Below are positions 61,364 through 64,000 of a stretch of DNA of 64,000 nucleotides, in pieces (the stretch's first letter is position 1; the number at the start of each line of letters is the position of its first letter). The DNA lies in contig JADJQF010000004.1 in assembly GCA_016712885.1 (NCBI GenBank), forward strand, positions 62,001 to 126,000, in the 5' to 3' direction. The notes beneath the pieces are model-generated. The model did no database searches and was not told the origin of the DNA. It saw only the letters and a program-made list of their open reading frames with translations. The DNA is from Candidatus Flexicrinis proximus. GTDB lineage: Bacteria > Chloroflexota > Anaerolineae > Aggregatilineales > Phototrophicaceae. The position numbers were made by a program, and so were the translations under genes.

Positions 61364-62489
61364 CTAGCGAGGACGCGAGGCCAGCACGACGGGGACTTGG
61401 ATGGACTGGCCGCCGCGGATGACCGTAAAGATAACCGTGTCGCCGGGGATTGTGTTCTTGGCGAGGTAGCTGATGAGGGTGTCGAAACCGATCAGGCGCT
61501 CGCCATTGATGGCGGTGATGACGTCGGCAGTGGTCACGTCATCGCGGAGCTGGTTGAGCGCACGCGCCGCACGCAGCCCTGCCTGGCTTGCCGGCCCGCC
61601 GCCGAGCACGCTGGTCACAACCACGCCGCGCACGTTGTTCGGCAGGTTAAGCACCTGGCTGTCGGTGAGGCTGAGATCGCGGCCTTCGATGCCGATATAG
61701 CTGTAGTTTACGCGGCCGGATGCGACCAATTCGCCGGCGACGCGCACGGTCAGGTTGCTCGGTACGGCGAAGCCGATGCCGCTGTTGCTGCCGGTTGTGG
61801 TGTTGATCTGCGAATTGACGCCGATGACCTCGCCGTTCAAGTTGAGCAGCGGGCCACCGCTGTTGCCGGGGTTGATCGGCGCATCGGTCTGGATCACGCC
61901 GCCGATGCGGAACTGCGTGAAACCGCTGATGGCGCGGTCGAGGGCGCTGATGATGCCGGCGGTCATGGTCCAGCGCTGGCTGAACGGGCTGCCGATGGCC
62001 AGAACCTGCTGGCCGACAACCAACTGGTCTGACGAGCCGAAAGTAACCGGGGAAAAGGCGGTCGATCGGGACGTCGTCGACGTCAATGACGGCCAGATCG
62101 CTGTCCAGGTCGGTGCCAACGACTTCAGCGCTGACGATGGTGCCGTCGAGGAAATTGACTTCAATCGCAGTGGCGTCTTCGACGACATGGTAGTTCGTGA
62201 CGATGTGCCCTTCCATGTCAATCACGAATCCAGAACCGCTGCTAAATCCGGCATTGCTGGCGACCCTGATGGCGACCACCGACGGGCTGACGCGGTTATA
62301 GACGTCCGCGTAGATCTTCTCCGCATCCGAGAGCGGGACGGGTGCGCTGCTGGTGTTGATCTGGGCGAAATTCTGCTGGCTGTTATTGGCGGTCAGTGAA
62401 ATGACCGAGGTGCCGAGTGCAAAGCCGGCGGCTAACAGCAGTACGGCGAGAAGGATTCCAGTGAATTGGTTGAGCTTACGAGGGTTCAT
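61364..62489 (-). pseudogene. HtrA/DegP-type S1C serine protease, frameshifted
   Basis: This is a trypsin-like S1C protease with a PDZ domain, split by a one-base frameshift. The N-terminal part has an anchor helix and the catalytic His (TNYHVVED) and Asp (DSDLAVIDV). The C-terminal part has the Ser (NPGNSGGPL) and a PDZ domain (AGLRAARALNQLR). The frames meet at GGGGAAAA (62050-62057): removing one base restores LFPVTFGSSDQL. The joined protein would be 374 residues, the normal length. HtrA proteases remove misfolded envelope proteins. The break lies in a homopolymer run, so a sequencing error is as likely as a real mutation. Phased TTTACA-like repeats lie upstream. Confidence 0.85.
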
Positions 62490-62545
62490 TCAGACGCACT
62501 CCTGTTATATATCGGACCCGTGTAACGCTTGGAGGTTACATTACC

Positions 62546-62591
62546 AGTAAACGGTTAAAACGGTCTAAACAGGTGTAAATTGAGTGTAAAC
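62546..62591 (-). promoter_or_regulatory. Phased TTTACA-like repeats upstream of the HtrA gene
   Basis: On the gene strand, TTTACA (62585-62590), TTTACA (62574-62579), TTTAGA (62564-62569), TTTAAC (62554-62559) and TTTACT (62546-62551) follow at 11, 10, 10 and 8 bases. TAATGT (62538-62543) could be the -10. Phased repeats of this kind are known for response regulators that control htrA genes. Confidence 0.5.
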
Positions 62592-62677
62592 TCGTGCAAA
62601 AATGTGGGGTATCGGGTTTGCAGTCGCGGCGGGAAACGGCTTGCAACCGCCTGGGGGCTTTTATGAACTGAGTTTCT

Positions 62678-62798
62678 GGGGCACGGCCTCCACACCTCCA
62701 CGAGGGACTTGCGCCCCTCGACCCCTCATCTGCGAATGGATCAGGCTTGCCCGACCCATTCGCCAGGGGAAGCAGTGACATGCTTAAGCACTGCGGGG
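62678..62798 (-). repeat. Dispersed multi-hairpin element, copy 10
   Basis: The variable stem is GCGAATGGATCAGGC (62732-62746) with GCCCGACCCATTCGC (62749-62763), two G-T pairs. The GAGGGACTTGCGCCCCTC stem is intact, and the GGAGGC arm is reduced to GGCCTCC. A 10-bp palindrome TGCTTAAGCA lies at 62781-62790. The region runs up to the stop codon at 62799. It fills most of the gap to the HtrA gene. Confidence 0.75.
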
Positions 62799-63443
62799 TT
62801 ACAGCGCGGTGCTGCCGATAATCAGGACTGGTACGATCAGGCCGATAAAGGCGCCGACGACAATCTGCGCCGGGGTATGGCGGTTGAGATTGAGGCGGGC
62901 TGCCGCGACGAGCAGCAGCAGGGGAATCATGACCAGCAGGGCGATGGCCCCGTAAGCCCAGACGGCGCCGACAACGGCGGCGGCGGTGCTCATGGCGTGC
63001 ATACTCACCTGCCAGACGAGCGTGATGATGGTCAGGACGGCGATCTGGATCATGCCGGACAGGGCGAGCTGAGAGACGACCGACGGCGCCCCGAGCGCGC
63101 GCAGCGTCCACCAGGCGACGGTAGTGGCAACCAGCGAGACGAGGAACGGTTTGAGGCGCTGACCGCGTACGCCCATGTGAATATCGCTGATCTTGCCGCG
63201 TTTGACCATCCAGGTGATATAGATCATCGGGACGATGATGACGAGGGCGACGTAAATCAGCGCCCACATCAGCGCCTGCGAGGGCGAGGCGGCCGTTTGA
63301 AAGGCAATCGGGAAGGCGAGCGCGCCCCAGAGAACAGGCGGGCTGAACAGATCGCTAACGAGACGGGCCCAGCCGAATTCAGGGCGATCGGTATAGCTTT
63401 GCAGAGCGGCACGGGCGCGAGCAAACATCGTGTGGAGAGTCAT
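62799..63443 (-). CDS. PAP2-like membrane phosphatase family protein
   Basis: This 214-residue protein has about six membrane helices. The C-terminal pattern S-M-H-A-M-S followed by A-R-L-N-L-N-R-H-T-P-A-Q-I-V-V-G resembles the second and third motifs of PAP2-type lipid phosphatases. The N-terminal K-x6-RP motif is not evident, so activity is uncertain. The family removes phosphate from membrane lipids such as phosphatidate or undecaprenyl-pyrophosphate. The ATG follows AAAGGGCAGG, a good ribosome site. It is divergent from the Nudix gene by 61 bases. The stop is next to repeat copy 10. Confidence 0.75.
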   Translation of the reverse strand: MTLHTMFARARAALQSYTDRPEFGWARLVSDLFSPPVLWGALAFPIAFQTAASPSQALMWALIYVALVIIVPMIYITWMVKRGKISDIHMGVRGQRLKPFLVSLVATTVAWWTLRALGAPSVVSQLALSGMIQIAVLTIITLVWQVSMHAMSTAAAVVGAVWAYGAIALLVMIPLLLLVAAARLNLNRHTPAQIVVGAFIGLIVPVLIIGSTAL

Positions 63444-63504
63444 CCTGCCCTTTTACATCAGAGAAGCCTAATATACCATAGGCTGATTAAGCCCGTTTGA
63501 AAAA

Positions 63505-64000
63505 ATGGCCAGAATTGTGCAAATACTCTCCGACACGGCCAACACCGAGAAAGAGACGCTCGTCCCCATGCGGCTCGAGAATCGAGTACGCGCGATCCTG
63601 ATCGATTCGGACAACCGGTTGGTCCTGATCCGGCGCGAAAAGCCGGGCGTGCCCCCGTACTATGTTGCGCCTGGGGGTGGCGTCGAACCTTCCGACGACT
63701 CGTTTCATTCCGCGCTTGAACGCGAGATGAACGAGGAGCTTGGCGGGACGATTACGATTCACCGCCTTGTATATATCAGCGAGGCGATGCGCGGCGGAGA
63801 CCTGCGCGTGCGGCAACTGTATTATGTGTGCCGGCTGCTGAAGTACAACCTCGACAACCGCAACGGCCCCGAGTTCAACGATCCGACTCGCGGCAAATAC
63901 ATTGTCGAGCGGGTGGCCCTGCTGCCGACTGCATTAGAGAAGCTGCGGATTCTCTCCGACGACCTTAAGCTGTTCCTGATTATCAACGCATTCCAGTTAT
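63505..64000 (+). CDS. Nudix hydrolase (partial, runs off the window)
   Basis: This gene starts at the ATG at 63505 and is open to the window end, giving 165 residues so far. The Nudix box is G-G-G-V-E-P-S-D-D followed by A-L-E-R-E-M-N-E-E-L-G-G, with Asp in the place of the first Glu. Nudix enzymes hydrolyse nucleoside diphosphates linked to another group, often to clean up oxidised nucleotides or ADP-ribose. The N-terminal strands RVRAILIDSDNRLVLIRRE are typical. The substrate cannot be read. No good ribosome site is seen; only an A-rich run precedes the ATG. The C-terminus is outside the window. Confidence 0.88.
   Translation, partial: MARIVQILSDTANTEKETLVPMRLENRVRAILIDSDNRLVLIRREKPGVPPYYVAPGGGVEPSDDSFHSALEREMNEELGGTITIHRLVYISEAMRGGDLRVRQLYYVCRLLKYNLDNRNGPEFNDPTRGKYIVERVALLPTALEKLRILSDDLKLFLIINAFQL

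Noticed and set aside
4996..62798. Dispersed repeats as CRISPR units
   Set aside because: Copies are kilobases apart, in both orientations, and lack regular spacers. No cas gene is present.
1..64000. Insertion sequences, prophage or tRNA genes
   Set aside because: No transposase, integrase, capsid or tail-like protein and no cloverleaf-like sequence was recognised on either strand.

Overview
The window is a 64 kb, GC-rich bacterial chromosomal segment. It has no rRNA, tRNA, CRISPR array or recognisable transposase. The gene content suggests a Chloroflexota (Anaerolineae-like) genome: many secreted beta-propeller and SH3b proteins, a very large subtilase, a LuxR-STAND regulator, a TIR-STAND-WD40 giant and fused Dpp-type ATPases. 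This assignment is inferred from architecture; no marker gene settles it.

Layout. 0-9 kb: an MBL-fold hydrolase, a secreted propeller, a low-molecular-weight phosphatase, an aldo/keto reductase, a homocysteine methyltransferase, a coupled alcohol dehydrogenase/thioesterase pair, an ECF sigma factor with its membrane partner, and a small STAS-like protein. 9-17 kb: three secreted proteins with SH3b and/or propeller domains and a LuxR-STAND regulator. 17-29 kb: an SPFH protein, a membrane alpha/beta hydrolase, a 1432-residue subtilase with a long leader, a PAS histidine kinase, a TolB-like propeller and a Bles03-like protein. 29-37 kb: a PLP decarboxylase preceded by three overlapping LexA-like boxes, then a dipeptide/oligopeptide ABC operon. 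37-46 kb: a TPR protein, a solitary HicB, another secreted propeller, an acyl-CoA dehydrogenase, two tandem STAS-like genes and a deoC-orf-ALDH16 operon. 46-54 kb: three small secreted-protein genes and the TIR-STAND-WD40-SH3 giant. 55-60 kb: a MarR regulator with a heterodimeric ABC exporter. 60-64 kb: a HEAT-like protein, a frameshifted HtrA-type protease, a PAP2-like membrane protein and the start of a Nudix hydrolase.

How genes work together. The deoC operon should split deoxyribose 5-phosphate and oxidise the aldehyde. The Dpp operon imports peptides that the secreted subtilase could release. MarR probably controls the exporter through three 15-bp repeats that include its own start codon. 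Secreted-protein genes around 46-54 kb share 11-bp phased direct repeats, so a PhoB/OmpR-type response regulator may control them.

The most unusual signal is a family of ten dispersed intergenic elements of about 55-215 bp. They have up to five consecutive hairpins. One hairpin changes sequence from copy to copy while keeping its pairing, and another is capped by a GNRA tetraloop. Most copies lie directly beside a stop codon. The elements look like a mobile or structured-RNA repeat that I do not recognise. The second is the TIR-nSTAND-membrane-WD40-SH3 protein, which resembles an NAD-dependent sensor/effector.
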